64,000 bases of DNA from Methylobacterium sp. GXS13 (GTDB lineage: Bacteria; Pseudomonadota; Alphaproteobacteria; Rhizobiales; Beijerinckiaceae): positions 32,987 through 96,986 of the forward strand of contig NZ_LKKO01000022.1 in NCBI RefSeq assembly GCF_001455965.1. Reading direction: 5' to 3'. The position numbers and the translations under genes are program-made. The notes beneath the pieces were generated by a model. It did not search any database, had not been told where the DNA came from, and saw only the letters and a list, made by a program, of their open reading frames with translations. This document shows, in pieces, positions 1 to 8,602 of this stretch (positions are counted from its first letter, which is position 1; the number at the start of each line of letters is the position of its first letter).

Positions 1-257
1 TCGACGTGCCCGTCGACGATCTCGCCCGGCACCGCGCGCAACTCGTCGCTGGGTTCAGGCGCGTAGACGTCCACATGAGCGCCGGCCGCGGCCAGGAGCT
101 TCACCTTCCAGGGCGCCCCGCCCGAGGAGCCCGCCAGCACCACACGCTTGCCGCGCAGGGGCACAAATACCGGCAGCACCGCCAGCGGCTCGAGGCCGGC
201 GGATTGGGTCTCGCGGGGGGCGCGGGCTGCGCGCAGGGGCACGGGCGAATCGGTCAC
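1..257 (-). CDS. cysG: Siroheme synthase CysG, N-terminal fragment (cut by window edge)
   Basis: Only the first 85 or so residues are in the window and the gene continues past base 1. The start is GTG at 257, with AGGACAG a few bases upstream. The visible protein has a short leader, then LPVFVPLRGKRVVLAGSSGG and a stretch ending DVYAPEPSDEL. That is the NAD-binding Rossmann start of the precorrin-2 dehydrogenase/ferrochelatase domain of CysG. The full enzyme methylates uroporphyrinogen III, oxidises it and inserts iron to make siroheme. It lies 200 bp downstream of nasA on the same strand, which fits: NirA in this operon needs siroheme. It could be the shorter Met8/CysG-N form without the methyltransferase half. 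Confidence 0.8.
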   Translation of the reverse strand, partial: MTDSPVPLRAARAPRETQSAGLEPLAVLPVFVPLRGKRVVLAGSSGGAPWKVKLLAAAGAHVDVYAPEPSDELRAVPGEIVDGHV

Positions 258-461
258 GGGTCTGTCCTGAGCCTACATCGTGCCGGTCATCCCGCCAGAC
301 AACCTCATCCGGCGTGTCGCGTCGCGGCCGCGAAGGGAGCTCCAGGGATCGTCGCGAGCGCTGGAGGGCTCCTTCAAGGCGATCGCTTCGCGCCCGCGCC
401 TCCTGATGAGGGGAGTGGTGGGACGGGCCGATCTGTTCTCGATCCGGCGTATATCAAAGAA

Positions 462-3158
462 TCATGCGGCGCGGGCAGTCTCGGCCGTCAGCATCTTCCG
501 GATCTCCGGGATGCAGGAGCCGCAATTCGTGCCGGCCTTGCAGGCGGCGCCCACCGCCTCGACCGATCCGGCCCCGGCCCCGATCGTGGCGGCGATCACG
601 TCGGCGCCGACGCCGTGGCAGGCGCAGACCACCGGCCCCGCCGAGGCGGTAGCGGCGCGGCCGGAGAGCAGCGCCCGGCGCTCGGCGGCCTCGGGCTCGT
701 CAATGGCGAACAAGGCCTTGGCCGCCTCCCAGTCGGGGCGCGCCTCCGCGGGGGCGTAGGCCAGGCACGCGACCAGCCGCGCGCCATCGTAGACGGCGCA
801 GCGGTAACGGTCGTTGGTGTGGTCGGCATATTCGGCGAGCTCGAAGCCGGCCAGCGCCTCGCTCCGGATCAGCCCGCGGACCATCAGGGCCACGGCGCTG
901 GAACTCGCCGCGGTGGCGAATTGCACGCCCCAGCCGCCGGTGATCGATGCCCGCGCCCACCACCAGCCCTCCGGCAACGCAACTTGCCGGCGCGACAGCA
1001 GGAAACCCCGGGCCCGGTAGGCGACGGGCTCCAGGGCGGCCGGGGTCGCCTTCAGCTCAGGCTGGCCCGAGACCGGATCCGGCACGCCGCGCACCAGGGC
1101 GCCGACCCGGGCCTTCGACGCGTAGGCGCTGCCCCAGTGCATCGGCATGAACAGGCCGCCCGGCACCACCGTGTCGGTGATCATCACCTCGAGCTCGGCC
1201 TCGCCGTGCTCGGTGCGCAATCGCGCGATGCCGCCCTCGGTCAGGCCGAGTCTGGCCGCGTCGTTCGGATGCACCTCGACGAACGGGACGGCGCGGTGGG
1301 CTGAGAGGCGCTGGCTCTTCCCGGTCCGGGTCATCGTGTGCCAGTGGTCGCGTACCCGGCCGGTGTTGAGCACGAACGGGAAATCCTCCGAGACCGCCTG
1401 GGCCAGGCCCGGCGGCTGCACGGCCACGAAGCGGGCGCGCCGGTCGAAGGTGTAGAACCGGCCGTCGCCGAACAGACGGGCCTTGCCTTGCGGCGCGCCT
1501 TTGGGGCCGGAGCGTTTCGGGATCGGCCATTGCACCGGCAGGGTGATGTCGTAGGCGGCGTCGCTGATGTCGGTGAGCGCGCCGAGATCGAAGTCGCGGG
1601 TGCCGTTGTTCTCGTAGGCCGAGAGCCCGGCATGCTCGCGGAACACCGCGGCGGCCGAGGAGAACGCGAAGGCCCGGTTGTGGCCCAGCCGACGGCCGAC
1701 CTCGGACAGGACCGCCCAGTCGGCCCGCGCCTCGCCGGGGGCGGTGAGGAACCGGCGCTGCCGGGAGATTCGCCGCTCGGAATTGGTGACCGTGCCGTCC
1801 TTCTCGCCCCAGGCGAGGGCCGGCAGCAGCACCGTGGTCTTGCCGAGGCCCAGCACCGTGTCGGAATCGGCCATCACCTCCGAGACGACATAGAGTTCGA
1901 GCCCCTTCAGGGCGTCGCGGATCCTGTCGGCCTGCGGCATCGAGACCAGCGGGTTGGTGCCCATCACCCACAGGGCCTTGATCTTGCCGCGGGCGACCGC
2001 CTCGAACAAGGCTACGGCCTTCATGCCCTCGCCGGTGACGATCCGGGGGGCGGCCCAGAACCGGCGCACCCGGTCCACCTCCTCGGGGGCGAAGTGCATG
2101 TGTGCGGCCAGCATGTTGGCCAAGCCCCCGACCTCGCGCCCGCCCATGGCGTTGGGCTGGCCGGTGAGGGAGAACGGCCCCATCCCGGTCTCGCCGATGC
2201 GGCCGGTGATAAGGTGGCAGTTGATGATGCTGTTGCCCTTGTCGGTGCCTTGAGCCGACTGGTTCACCCCCTGCGAGAAGGCGGTGACCACCCGGCGGGT
2301 GCCGGCGAACAGGTCGTAGAAGGCGGCGATGTCGGATGCCGGCACACCGGTGGCGGCGGCGACCGCGGCCACATCCGGCGCAATGCTGCGGGCGCGGTCG
2401 AGGGCGGCATCAAGCCCGGCCGTGTGGGAGTCCACAAAGGCCCGGTCGCGGAAGCCGTTATCGGCAAGGTGCACGAGCAGGCCCGAGAACAGAGCGACGT
2501 CGCTGCCGGGTTTGATCCCGAGGAACAAGTCGGCCTCCTGGCCGGTCTGGGTCCGGCGCGGGTCGATCACCACGAACTTCGTGCCCCGCCGGGCTTTGGC
2601 GTCGGCCATGCGCCGGAACAGGATCGGGTGGCACCAGGCGGTGTTGGACCCGACCATCACGATCAGGTCGGCCTCGTCGAGATCCTCATAGCAGCCCGGG
2701 ACCGTATCGGAGCCGAAGGCGCGGCGGTGGGCCGCCACTGCGCTCGACATGCACAGCCGTGAGTTGGTGTCGACATGAGGGGTGCCGATGAAGCCCTTCG
2801 CCAGCTTGTTGGCGACGTAATAATCTTCGGTGAGAAGCTGCCCCGAGAGGTAGAAAGCGATCGAATCCGGCCCGTGCGCCTCGGCCACCGCGCGCAGTTT
2901 TTCCGATACGGTCGACAGCGCCGCGTCCCACGAGGCCTGGACCCCATTAACCTCTGGATGGAGCAGGCGGTTCTCCAGCGACAAAGTCTCGCCCAGCGCC
3001 GAGCCCTTCGAGCACAGCCGGCCGAAATTGGCGGGATGCTCGGTGTCGCCCGCGATGGCCGCGCCCCCGCTCCCGTCCGGGGTCGCGAGGACGCCGCACC
3101 CGACCCCGCAATAGGGGCAGGTCGTCCGCACCGTCGGGTCTGCCACGGACAGGGTCAT
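462..3158 (-). CDS. nasA: Assimilatory nitrate reductase, Mo/Fe-S catalytic subunit
   Basis: This 898-residue protein reduces nitrate to nitrite in the cytoplasm using a bis-MGD molybdenum cofactor. The N-terminal 4Fe-4S ligands are Cys14, Cys17, Cys21 (CPYCGVGCGV) and Cys49 (RLCSKGS). Next come the molybdopterin oxidoreductase domain and a molydopterin dinucleotide-binding domain (about 590-710). The last 60 residues form a BFD-like [2Fe-2S] domain with CACHG and CKAGTNCGSC, typical of NasA/NarB proteins that take electrons from a flavoprotein. The start is supported by GAGGA eight bases upstream of the ATG. It is fourth in the operon, after the flavoprotein, nirA and the NirA-linked reductase, and is separated from the last by a 230-bp gap holding an inverted repeat. 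Confidence 0.95.
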   Translation of the reverse strand: MTLSVADPTVRTTCPYCGVGCGVLATPDGSGGAAIAGDTEHPANFGRLCSKGSALGETLSLENRLLHPEVNGVQASWDAALSTVSEKLRAVAEAHGPDSIAFYLSGQLLTEDYYVANKLAKGFIGTPHVDTNSRLCMSSAVAAHRRAFGSDTVPGCYEDLDEADLIVMVGSNTAWCHPILFRRMADAKARRGTKFVVIDPRRTQTGQEADLFLGIKPGSDVALFSGLLVHLADNGFRDRAFVDSHTAGLDAALDRARSIAPDVAAVAAATGVPASDIAAFYDLFAGTRRVVTAFSQGVNQSAQGTDKGNSIINCHLITGRIGETGMGPFSLTGQPNAMGGREVGGLANMLAAHMHFAPEEVDRVRRFWAAPRIVTGEGMKAVALFEAVARGKIKALWVMGTNPLVSMPQADRIRDALKGLELYVVSEVMADSDTVLGLGKTTVLLPALAWGEKDGTVTNSERRISRQRRFLTAPGEARADWAVLSEVGRRLGHNRAFAFSSAAAVFREHAGLSAYENNGTRDFDLGALTDISDAAYDITLPVQWPIPKRSGPKGAPQGKARLFGDGRFYTFDRRARFVAVQPPGLAQAVSEDFPFVLNTGRVRDHWHTMTRTGKSQRLSAHRAVPFVEVHPNDAARLGLTEGGIARLRTEHGEAELEVMITDTVVPGGLFMPMHWGSAYASKARVGALVRGVPDPVSGQPELKATPAALEPVAYRARGFLLSRRQVALPEGWWWARASITGGWGVQFATAASSSAVALMVRGLIRSEALAGFELAEYADHTNDRYRCAVYDGARLVACLAYAPAEARPDWEAAKALFAIDEPEAAERRALLSGRAATASAGPVVCACHGVGADVIAATIGAGAGSVEAVGAACKAGTNCGSCIPEIRKMLTAETARAA

Positions 3159-3216
3159 GGCTGGGTCCTCGAAAGTTTTTTGTTCGACATCCGCCGCAAG
3201 AGGCGGGCCGCCTATT

Positions 3217-3380
3217 CCCTCCCCCCTCTGCGGGGGAAGGTGGCCCTCGCGTCAGCGCGGGCCGGGAGAGGGGAGCGACGTATCCGGACAAGTCGCAACG
3301 GGCTTCAGATCCTGAACCGTCGCGCTGCCCTTCTCCCGCCCCGCATACGCGGGGCACCTTCCCCCGCAGAGGGGGGAGGG
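3217..3380. repeat. 164-bp element with 25-bp perfect terminal inverted repeats
   Basis: The 25 bases at 3217-3241 are the exact reverse complement of 3356-3380. The arms carry CCCCCCTCTGCGGGGGAAGG. Inner GC-rich sequence (GCGTCAGCGCGGGCC, CCCCGCATACGCGGGG) can also pair. It fills the gap between the NirA-linked reductase and nasA, and its RNA would fold strongly inside the operon message. The arms differ from the 109-bp repeat seen elsewhere in the window. Confidence 0.85.
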
Positions 3381-3388
3381 TTTTGCGC

Positions 3389-4993
3389 TCAGTACACGTC
3401 GGCCTGGTAGCGGCCGGCCTTCTTGAGGGCGCCGAAATAGGCAACCGCATCCTCGGGGCTCTTGCCGCCGAACTGCGCCGCCACGTCGATGATCGCCCGC
3501 TCCACATCCTTGGCCATGCGCTTGGCGTCACCGCAGACGTAGAAATGCGCGCCGCCTTCGAGCCATTTCCACAGATCGGCGCCGTTCTCGCGCATCCGGT
3601 CCTGGACGTAAGTCTTCTCGCTGCCGTCCCGGGACCAGGCAAGCGACAGGCGGGTCAGGATCTTGTCGTCCTTCAGCTTGTTCAGCTCGTCCTTGTAGAA
3701 GAAGTCCGTCGCCTGGCGCTGGTGGCCGTAGAACAACCAGTTGCGGCCGGGCGCTTGGGACGCAGCGCGCTCGCGCAGGAACGACCGGAACGGCGCGATG
3801 CCGGTGCCGGGGCCGCACATGATCACGTCCTTGGACAGGTCCGCCGGGAGGGCGAAGCCGTGGGCCTTCTGCAGGTAGATCTTGACGTGGGTCTGCTCGG
3901 GCAGGCGCTCGCCGAGATGCGTGGAGGCGACGCCCAGCCGCAGCCGCGAGCGGTGATTGTAGCGCACTGCATCCACGGTCAGGGACACAATCCCGGCATC
4001 CATCTTCGGCGATGACGAGATCGAGTAGAGCCGCGGCTGCAACTCATCGAGGGCTTCCAGGAAGACCTCGGCATCGGGCCGGGCGCCGGGGAACTTGTGC
4101 AGGGCGCCGAGCACGTCGAGATAGGCGGCGTCGCCGTCCGGATCCTCGCCGGAGGCCAAGGCCTGCGCTTTCTTGCGGGCCGCGCCCGAGGTGAGCAGCG
4201 ACAGCAGCTGGTAGAGGTTGTCCGGTGCAGCGCCGAGCGCATAGTCCTTGAGGAGGTGATCGCGCAGCGTCTTGTCGCCGATCATCCGCTCGGGCCGGGC
4301 GCCGAGTTCGGCGATCACGGCGTCGACCAGCGCCGGGGCGTTGGCCGGGAAGAGGCCTAGCGAATCGCCGGCCTCGTAGGTGATCGGCGTGCCGTCGAGA
4401 CCGATCTCGATGTGCCAGGTCTCCTTCTCACCGCCCGGATCGTTGAGGCGGCGGCGGGACAGGAACAGGGCCTCAACCGGGTTCTCCCGGCAGAAGCCGA
4501 GCGGCCCGAGATCGGCCGCCGGCTTCGGGGCGTCGTCCTCGGCCTTCGGGGCAGCCGGCGCGCCGCCGGCAGCGACGAACTCCTCCTCCAGCTTCTTGAG
4601 CATGCGCAGGGTCTCCTTGCCGCCGGGCTGGCAAAGATTCAGGCGCTCCTCGTTCTTCAGGAAGATCGCGTTGGCGTAGTCGGCGCAATTGTAGCCGCAC
4701 TGGCCGCAATCCTGCTGGGCCATGGCGGCCATCAGCTTCTGCGGCTCGGGGCGGTCCTTGGCCATCGCCATCCGGTCGACGATCGACACCGAGGGGTCGT
4801 GCCAGGGCGCGTCGTCGTTGTCGGCGAGCTTGGGGCCGCCCGGGAGCGCCTCGCCCTGCGCAAGGGCGGTCGCCCCGGTGACGGCGGGGCCGAGTAGGGC
4901 GGCAAAGTAGCCCGAAAGCCACGAGCGCTGGTCGGCGTCGAAGGGGGCGGTCTCGGGGATCAGGACGAGGGGGGGCGCGACGTGCTCACTCAT
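3389..4993 (-). CDS. CysJ-like NAD(P)H flavoprotein reductase with N-terminal Fe-S domain
   Basis: This 534-residue protein resembles the FAD/NADPH half of sulfite reductase alpha subunit (CysJ) but has no flavodoxin domain. In its place residues 96-121 carry a four-cysteine cluster motif, CGQCGYNC followed by LCQPGG, like the PF04060-type 4Fe-4S domain. A Pro/Ala linker follows. The FAD motif RLYSISSSP is at about 321-329, the nucleotide-binding MCGPGTGIAPFR at about 392-403, and the C-terminus is DVY. The ATG at 4993 overlaps the nirA stop (ATGA), so translation is probably coupled. Inference: it passes electrons from NAD(P)H through FAD and the cluster to the adjacent NirA. Similar proteins are often labelled sulfite reductase subunit alpha. 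Confidence 0.85.
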   Translation of the reverse strand: MSEHVAPPLVLIPETAPFDADQRSWLSGYFAALLGPAVTGATALAQGEALPGGPKLADNDDAPWHDPSVSIVDRMAMAKDRPEPQKLMAAMAQQDCGQCGYNCADYANAIFLKNEERLNLCQPGGKETLRMLKKLEEEFVAAGGAPAAPKAEDDAPKPAADLGPLGFCRENPVEALFLSRRRLNDPGGEKETWHIEIGLDGTPITYEAGDSLGLFPANAPALVDAVIAELGARPERMIGDKTLRDHLLKDYALGAAPDNLYQLLSLLTSGAARKKAQALASGEDPDGDAAYLDVLGALHKFPGARPDAEVFLEALDELQPRLYSISSSPKMDAGIVSLTVDAVRYNHRSRLRLGVASTHLGERLPEQTHVKIYLQKAHGFALPADLSKDVIMCGPGTGIAPFRSFLRERAASQAPGRNWLFYGHQRQATDFFYKDELNKLKDDKILTRLSLAWSRDGSEKTYVQDRMRENGADLWKWLEGGAHFYVCGDAKRMAKDVERAIIDVAAQFGGKSPEDAVAYFGALKKAGRYQADVY

Positions 4994-6801
4994 GCGGCGG
5001 CCTTCAGGGCTGGCTGTTCCTCGGCGGCGTCCCGCAGGGCTTCGGCGCCGGTGCGGGCGGTGAAGGACTGGAAGCTCTCGTCCGGGCTTTCCCGGCGGGC
5101 CAGGTAGGTGCGCAGCAGCGCCTCGACGCGGAACGGCGCGTCCTCGGCCTTCACGGCTTTCCAGATCTCGGTGCCGATCTTCGGGTTCTCGGCGAAGCCG
5201 CCGCCGACCACGATGTCGTAGCCCTCGACGGTGTCGCCCTCCTCGGAGACGACCACCTTGGCACCAATCAGCCCAATATCGCCGATGTAGTGCTGGGCGC
5301 ACGAATGGTGGCAGCCGGTGAGGTGGACGTTCACCGGCACGTCGAGCTCGGTGACGGTGCGCTCGACATGGTCGGCGATGATCAGCGCATGGCCCTTGGT
5401 GTCGGAGGCGGCGAACTTGCAGCCCCGGGCGCCGGTGCAGGCCACGAGGCCGGAGCGGATGCCGGCCGCCTTGATGGTCAGCCCGAGCGCTTCGACCCGG
5501 CTCTCCACCTCGGCCACCCGCGCATCGGGAATCCCCGAAAAGATGAAGTTCTGCCAGACGGTCAGGCGGATCTGTCCGTCGCCGCACTCCCGAGCGATCT
5601 CGGCCAAGGCCCGGACCTGATCGCTCGTCATCTTGCCCACCGGCAGGACGACACCGATCCAGTTGAGGCCGGGCTGCTTCTGGGCGTGCACACCGACATG
5701 GGCGAACCGGTCGGTGGGCCGGCGCGGCGCCACATGGGCCGGATCGACCCGATCGAGCTTGCGGCCGAGCTTGTCTTCTACGGCGGCGAGGTACTTGTCG
5801 AAGCCCCAGGCGTCGAGGACGTACTTCATCCGGCTCTTGTTGCGGTTGGTCCGGTCGCCGTTCTCGATGAACACCCGGATGATCGCGTCCGCCACCGCGT
5901 TGCAATCCTCGGGCTTGAGCACGATGCCGGTGTCGCGGGCGAGGTCCCGGTGGCCGGAGATGCCGCCGAGCACGAGGCGCATCCACACGCCCGGCGCCAC
6001 CGCGGCGATGGCCAGCACCTCGATCGCCTGGAAGCCGATATCGTTGGTCTCCTCCAGGGTCGGCATCACGCCGCCGCCGTCGAAGGCGACGTTGAACTTG
6101 CGCGGCAGGCCGTAGAGCGAGCGGTCGTTGATGATCCAGTTGTTCCAGGATTTCGCCAGCGGGCGGGTGTCCAGCAACTCCTGGCTGTCGATGCCGGCGG
6201 TGGACGAGCCGGTGACGTTGCGGATGTTGTCGGCCCCGGAGCCGCGCGCCGTGAGGCCGATATCGACGAGCCCGTCGAGGAACGGCTGGGCGTGCTCGGG
6301 GCTGATCTCGCGCACCTGGAGATTGGCGCGGGTCGTCACGTGAACGTAGCCGCCGCCGTGCCGGTCGGCGAGGTCGGCCACACCGGCGAACTGCCAATGG
6401 TGCAGGATCCCGTTGGGGATCCGCAGGCGGGCCATGTAGCTCACCTGGTTCGGGGCGACCCAGAACAGGCCGTGGTAGCGCCAGCGGAAATTGTCCTCGG
6501 GCTTGGGCTGCTTGCCGGCGGCGGCCTCCGCGATCAGCCGGTTATGGCTATCGAACGGGCTCTCGGCGCGCTTCCACTTCTCCTGCTCGCAGAGCTTGCC
6601 ACCGTCCTTGACGGTTTTGTCCTGCGCCTTGATGTGGATCGCGTCCGGCCCGGTCGGCTCGGCCGGCGCGGCCGGGCCCTGCCCGATCGCCAGGCCGCCG
6701 GTCAGGCGGGCCGCGGCGACGCCTGAAGCGAAGCCTTCGAGGTAGCGCTTCTGCTCTGGATTGAAGCCGTCCGGGGCGGTCTGTGTGGTGGTCTCGGCCA
6801 T
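4990..6801 (-). CDS. nirA: NirA-type siroheme nitrite reductase
   Basis: This 603-residue protein is a siroheme/4Fe-4S reductase of the nitrite/sulfite reductase family. The cluster and siroheme ligands are Cys455 and Cys461 (CTGARGC) and Cys497 and Cys501 (TGCHHSC). Two ferredoxin-like half-domain repeats precede them, including VHVTTRANLQVREI near 153. It catalyses six-electron reduction of nitrite to ammonium in the cytoplasm. A sulfite reductase role is possible from sequence alone, but the neighbours (nitrate reductase, siroheme synthase, NasS/NasT) favour nitrite. A strong GGGAGG precedes the ATG. The gene begins 10 bp after the flavoprotein stop and overlaps the next gene by 4 bp. Confidence 0.9.
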   Translation of the reverse strand: MAETTTQTAPDGFNPEQKRYLEGFASGVAAARLTGGLAIGQGPAAPAEPTGPDAIHIKAQDKTVKDGGKLCEQEKWKRAESPFDSHNRLIAEAAAGKQPKPEDNFRWRYHGLFWVAPNQVSYMARLRIPNGILHHWQFAGVADLADRHGGGYVHVTTRANLQVREISPEHAQPFLDGLVDIGLTARGSGADNIRNVTGSSTAGIDSQELLDTRPLAKSWNNWIINDRSLYGLPRKFNVAFDGGGVMPTLEETNDIGFQAIEVLAIAAVAPGVWMRLVLGGISGHRDLARDTGIVLKPEDCNAVADAIIRVFIENGDRTNRNKSRMKYVLDAWGFDKYLAAVEDKLGRKLDRVDPAHVAPRRPTDRFAHVGVHAQKQPGLNWIGVVLPVGKMTSDQVRALAEIARECGDGQIRLTVWQNFIFSGIPDARVAEVESRVEALGLTIKAAGIRSGLVACTGARGCKFAASDTKGHALIIADHVERTVTELDVPVNVHLTGCHHSCAQHYIGDIGLIGAKVVVSEEGDTVEGYDIVVGGGFAENPKIGTEIWKAVKAEDAPFRVEALLRTYLARRESPDESFQSFTARTGAEALRDAAEEQPALKAAA

Positions 6802-6811
6802 CTGCGCCTCC

Positions 6812-8080
6812 CTAAGCAGCCAATTGCTCGGGCGCCGGGCGCCCGAACATCAGATCGTCGACGTTCTCGACCGGATCGCCGGAGCGGATCAGGCCCTTGC
6901 AGGCACCTTGCTCGGCGATGTCACCCACGAACACGGCGCCGATCAGCTTCCCCTCCCGCAGCAGCAGCTTGCGGTAGAGGCCGGCGCCGGGATCGGACAG
7001 GACGATCGCCTCGGCATCCTCGGGCGTGTCCACGAGGCCGGCCGAGAAGACCGGCAGGCCCGAGACCTTCAGGCTGGTCGCGAGCGACGTGCCGCCATAG
7101 GCAGCGCTTTCACCGGCTAGGTGCCGAGCCAAGGTATCGGCCTGCTCGTAAGCCGGTTCGACCAGCCCGTAGATGAGGCCACGATGCTCGGCGCATTCGC
7201 CGAGCGCGAAGACACGTGGATCGGAGGTAGTCATCCGGTCGTCGACCTTGATACCGCGGCCGATCTCCAGCCCCGCCCCCTGGGCCAGGGCCACCGAGGG
7301 GCGCACGCCCACCGACATGACCACGAGGTCGGCCGGAAGGACGGATCCGTCGGCGAGGACGAGGCGCTCGACCTTGCCGTCGCCTTCCACCTGGGCGGTG
7401 TCGGCCTTGAGGATCACCCGGACGCCGCGGGCCTCCATGGCGCGCTTGACCAGCCCGGCAGCATGATGATCGAGCTGGCGCTCCATCAGCCGATCCATGA
7501 CGTGGAGCAGGGTCGTATCGACGCCCAGCCGCGCCAGCCCGACCGCGGCTTCCAGTCCGAGCAGGCCGCCGCCGATGACGATGGCCTTGGCGTGCTGGAC
7601 GGCAGCCCTGCGGATCGCCGCCACATCCGCGAGATCGCGGAACGTGATGACACCCGGAAGGTCCATGCCGGGCTTTGGCAGCCGAATCGGCAGGGATCCC
7701 ACCGCCAAAACGAGCTTGTCGAAGGGCAGGACATGGGTCTCGCCAACGAGGACGAGGCCGTTCTCACGGTCAATCTGGGTGACCGGCGCGCCGGTGATCA
7801 GGCGGATTCCGTGGGCCGCATACCAGTCCAAGCCTCGGAATTCGCAGGCGGCCTCGTCGACTTCGCCGCCGAGCAGCGATGAGAGCAGAACGCGGTTATA
7901 GGCCGCCTGCGGTTCGGCGCCGACGCAGGTCACGTCGAAGCGGCCGGGGGACCCTTCTGTCAGGCGCTCCAGGAATCGGAGCGAGGCCATGCCGTTGCCG
8001 ACCACGACGAGCCGCTCGCGCGGCAGGCCGGTCTCGGCGCGCGCATCGTGTACGCTGGTGTCCATGGGGGATGTCGCCAT
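6812..8080 (-). CDS. NirB/NasB-like FAD/NAD(P)-dependent oxidoreductase
   Basis: About 422 residues make a class I pyridine nucleotide-disulfide oxidoreductase. The FAD-binding VVGNGMA is near the N-terminus, the NAD(P) motif GGGLLGLEAA is mid-protein, and a rubredoxin-reductase-like C-terminal domain follows. It matches the first half of NirB, or the separate NasB-type electron-transfer subunit that feeds assimilatory nitrate reductase. It is the first gene of the operon, so its likely role is NAD(P)H oxidation for NasA. An in-frame ATG at 8152 was rejected because it lies inside the leader terminator hairpin. The start at 8080 is preferred, with 8065 as an alternative; neither has a strong Shine-Dalgarno sequence. 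Confidence 0.85.
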   Translation of the reverse strand: MATSPMDTSVHDARAETGLPRERLVVVGNGMASLRFLERLTEGSPGRFDVTCVGAEPQAAYNRVLLSSLLGGEVDEAACEFRGLDWYAAHGIRLITGAPVTQIDRENGLVLVGETHVLPFDKLVLAVGSLPIRLPKPGMDLPGVITFRDLADVAAIRRAAVQHAKAIVIGGGLLGLEAAVGLARLGVDTTLLHVMDRLMERQLDHHAAGLVKRAMEARGVRVILKADTAQVEGDGKVERLVLADGSVLPADLVVMSVGVRPSVALAQGAGLEIGRGIKVDDRMTTSDPRVFALGECAEHRGLIYGLVEPAYEQADTLARHLAGESAAYGGTSLATSLKVSGLPVFSAGLVDTPEDAEAIVLSDPGAGLYRKLLLREGKLIGAVFVGDIAEQGACKGLIRSGDPVENVDDLMFGRPAPEQLAA

Positions 8081-8132
8081 CTCTGGATCGCGTCTGGACC
8101 TCGATTGCAGGGTCGTCGGCGGACCGCCCACG

Positions 8133-8217
8133 AAAAAGCCGCTGCCGGTCATCCCCCGGTGCAGGCTTCTGCCTCAGGAGAACCGGATCAGCGGCCTCGC
8201 TGACGGCGCTGCCCGTC
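8133..8217 (-). promoter_or_regulatory. nas operon leader: two hairpins and an intrinsic terminator (probable NasT target)
   Basis: Reading the minus strand, hairpin P1 (8217-8202) has the stem GACGG/CCGTC with a six-base loop GCAGCG. Hairpin P2 (8203-8188) is TCAGCG-AGGC-CGCTGA, which can also be drawn as CAGC/GCTG with a six-base loop. The 3' half of P2 is shared with the 5' arm of a terminator: GCCGCTG-AT-CCGGT (8195-8182) pairs with ACCGG-CAGCGGC (8149-8138), followed by TTTTT (8137-8133). ANTAR proteins such as NasT are known to stabilise such a two-hairpin element and prevent the terminator. Both loops have G at position 4, but position 1 is G rather than the usual A. Confidence 0.8.
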
Positions 8218-8241
8218 GCCATTGACGGACACAGAGAGGCT

Positions 8242-8257
8242 TGCAGAACTCGTGCCA
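8242..8257 (-). promoter_or_regulatory. Sigma-54 (-24/-12) promoter of the nas operon
   Basis: The minus strand reads TGGCACGAGTTCTGCA. It matches TGGCAC-N5-TTGCW with one mismatch and correct GG/GC spacing. A start of transcription about 11-12 bases past the GC would fall near 8232, so the RNA would begin about 15 bases before hairpin P1 of the leader. Confidence 0.85.
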
Positions 8258-8602
8258 GGCACGAGCACTCAATGTAAGCTATTCCGAGTGTTATAGAAAA
8301 GACGACCGTGAGGGAGTGGTCTCGATCGCAAAGGGCGATGACCGCACTGCACAAAAAGCAGGCGTAAGGTCGCCTAAACGATCAGCGCAGCTCAAGGCGA
8401 GCGGGTGTGATCGATGCTTGTGAAGCCGATCATGGACAATGGTCGGAGCGCATGCCGTCGTAGATGTTCACACGCGGCGTCTGCGCCTGTGAAATGGCGC
8501 CTCAATCGGCCGTCCAAATCGAACGGCTCACGACGAGATCGCGACGGCACGACAATTCCCCGGAGACAAAGTCTGGCCGGGTGATCCAAAGTCGTTGATG
8601 GA
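8258..8602. other. Non-coding upstream region of the nas operon
   Basis: No convincing gene is present. This is where enhancer sites for an NtrC-like activator of the sigma-54 promoter would be expected. The only suggestive sequence is TGCACAAAAAGCA at 8348-8360, whose TGC/GCA arms are 7 rather than the usual 11 bases apart, so no site is claimed. Confidence 0.5.

Noticed and set aside
6..1304. Long plus-strand frame over cysG/nasA (and others such as 55234-57225 over pst genes)
   Set aside because: These are antisense shadows of GC-rich genes. Their translations are Arg/Gly/His-rich with no domain, while the opposite strand encodes clear conserved proteins.
3389..6397. A single 1002-residue protein ending in the CysJ-like reductase
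   Set aside because: The first 468 residues are an out-of-frame reading of nirA and are low-complexity Arg-rich. The real gene starts at 4993, overlapping the nirA stop.
8348..8360. NtrC enhancer candidate TGCACAAAAAGCA
   Set aside because: The TGC and GCA arms are 7 bases apart, not the usual 11, and there is no second site. Position alone is not enough.
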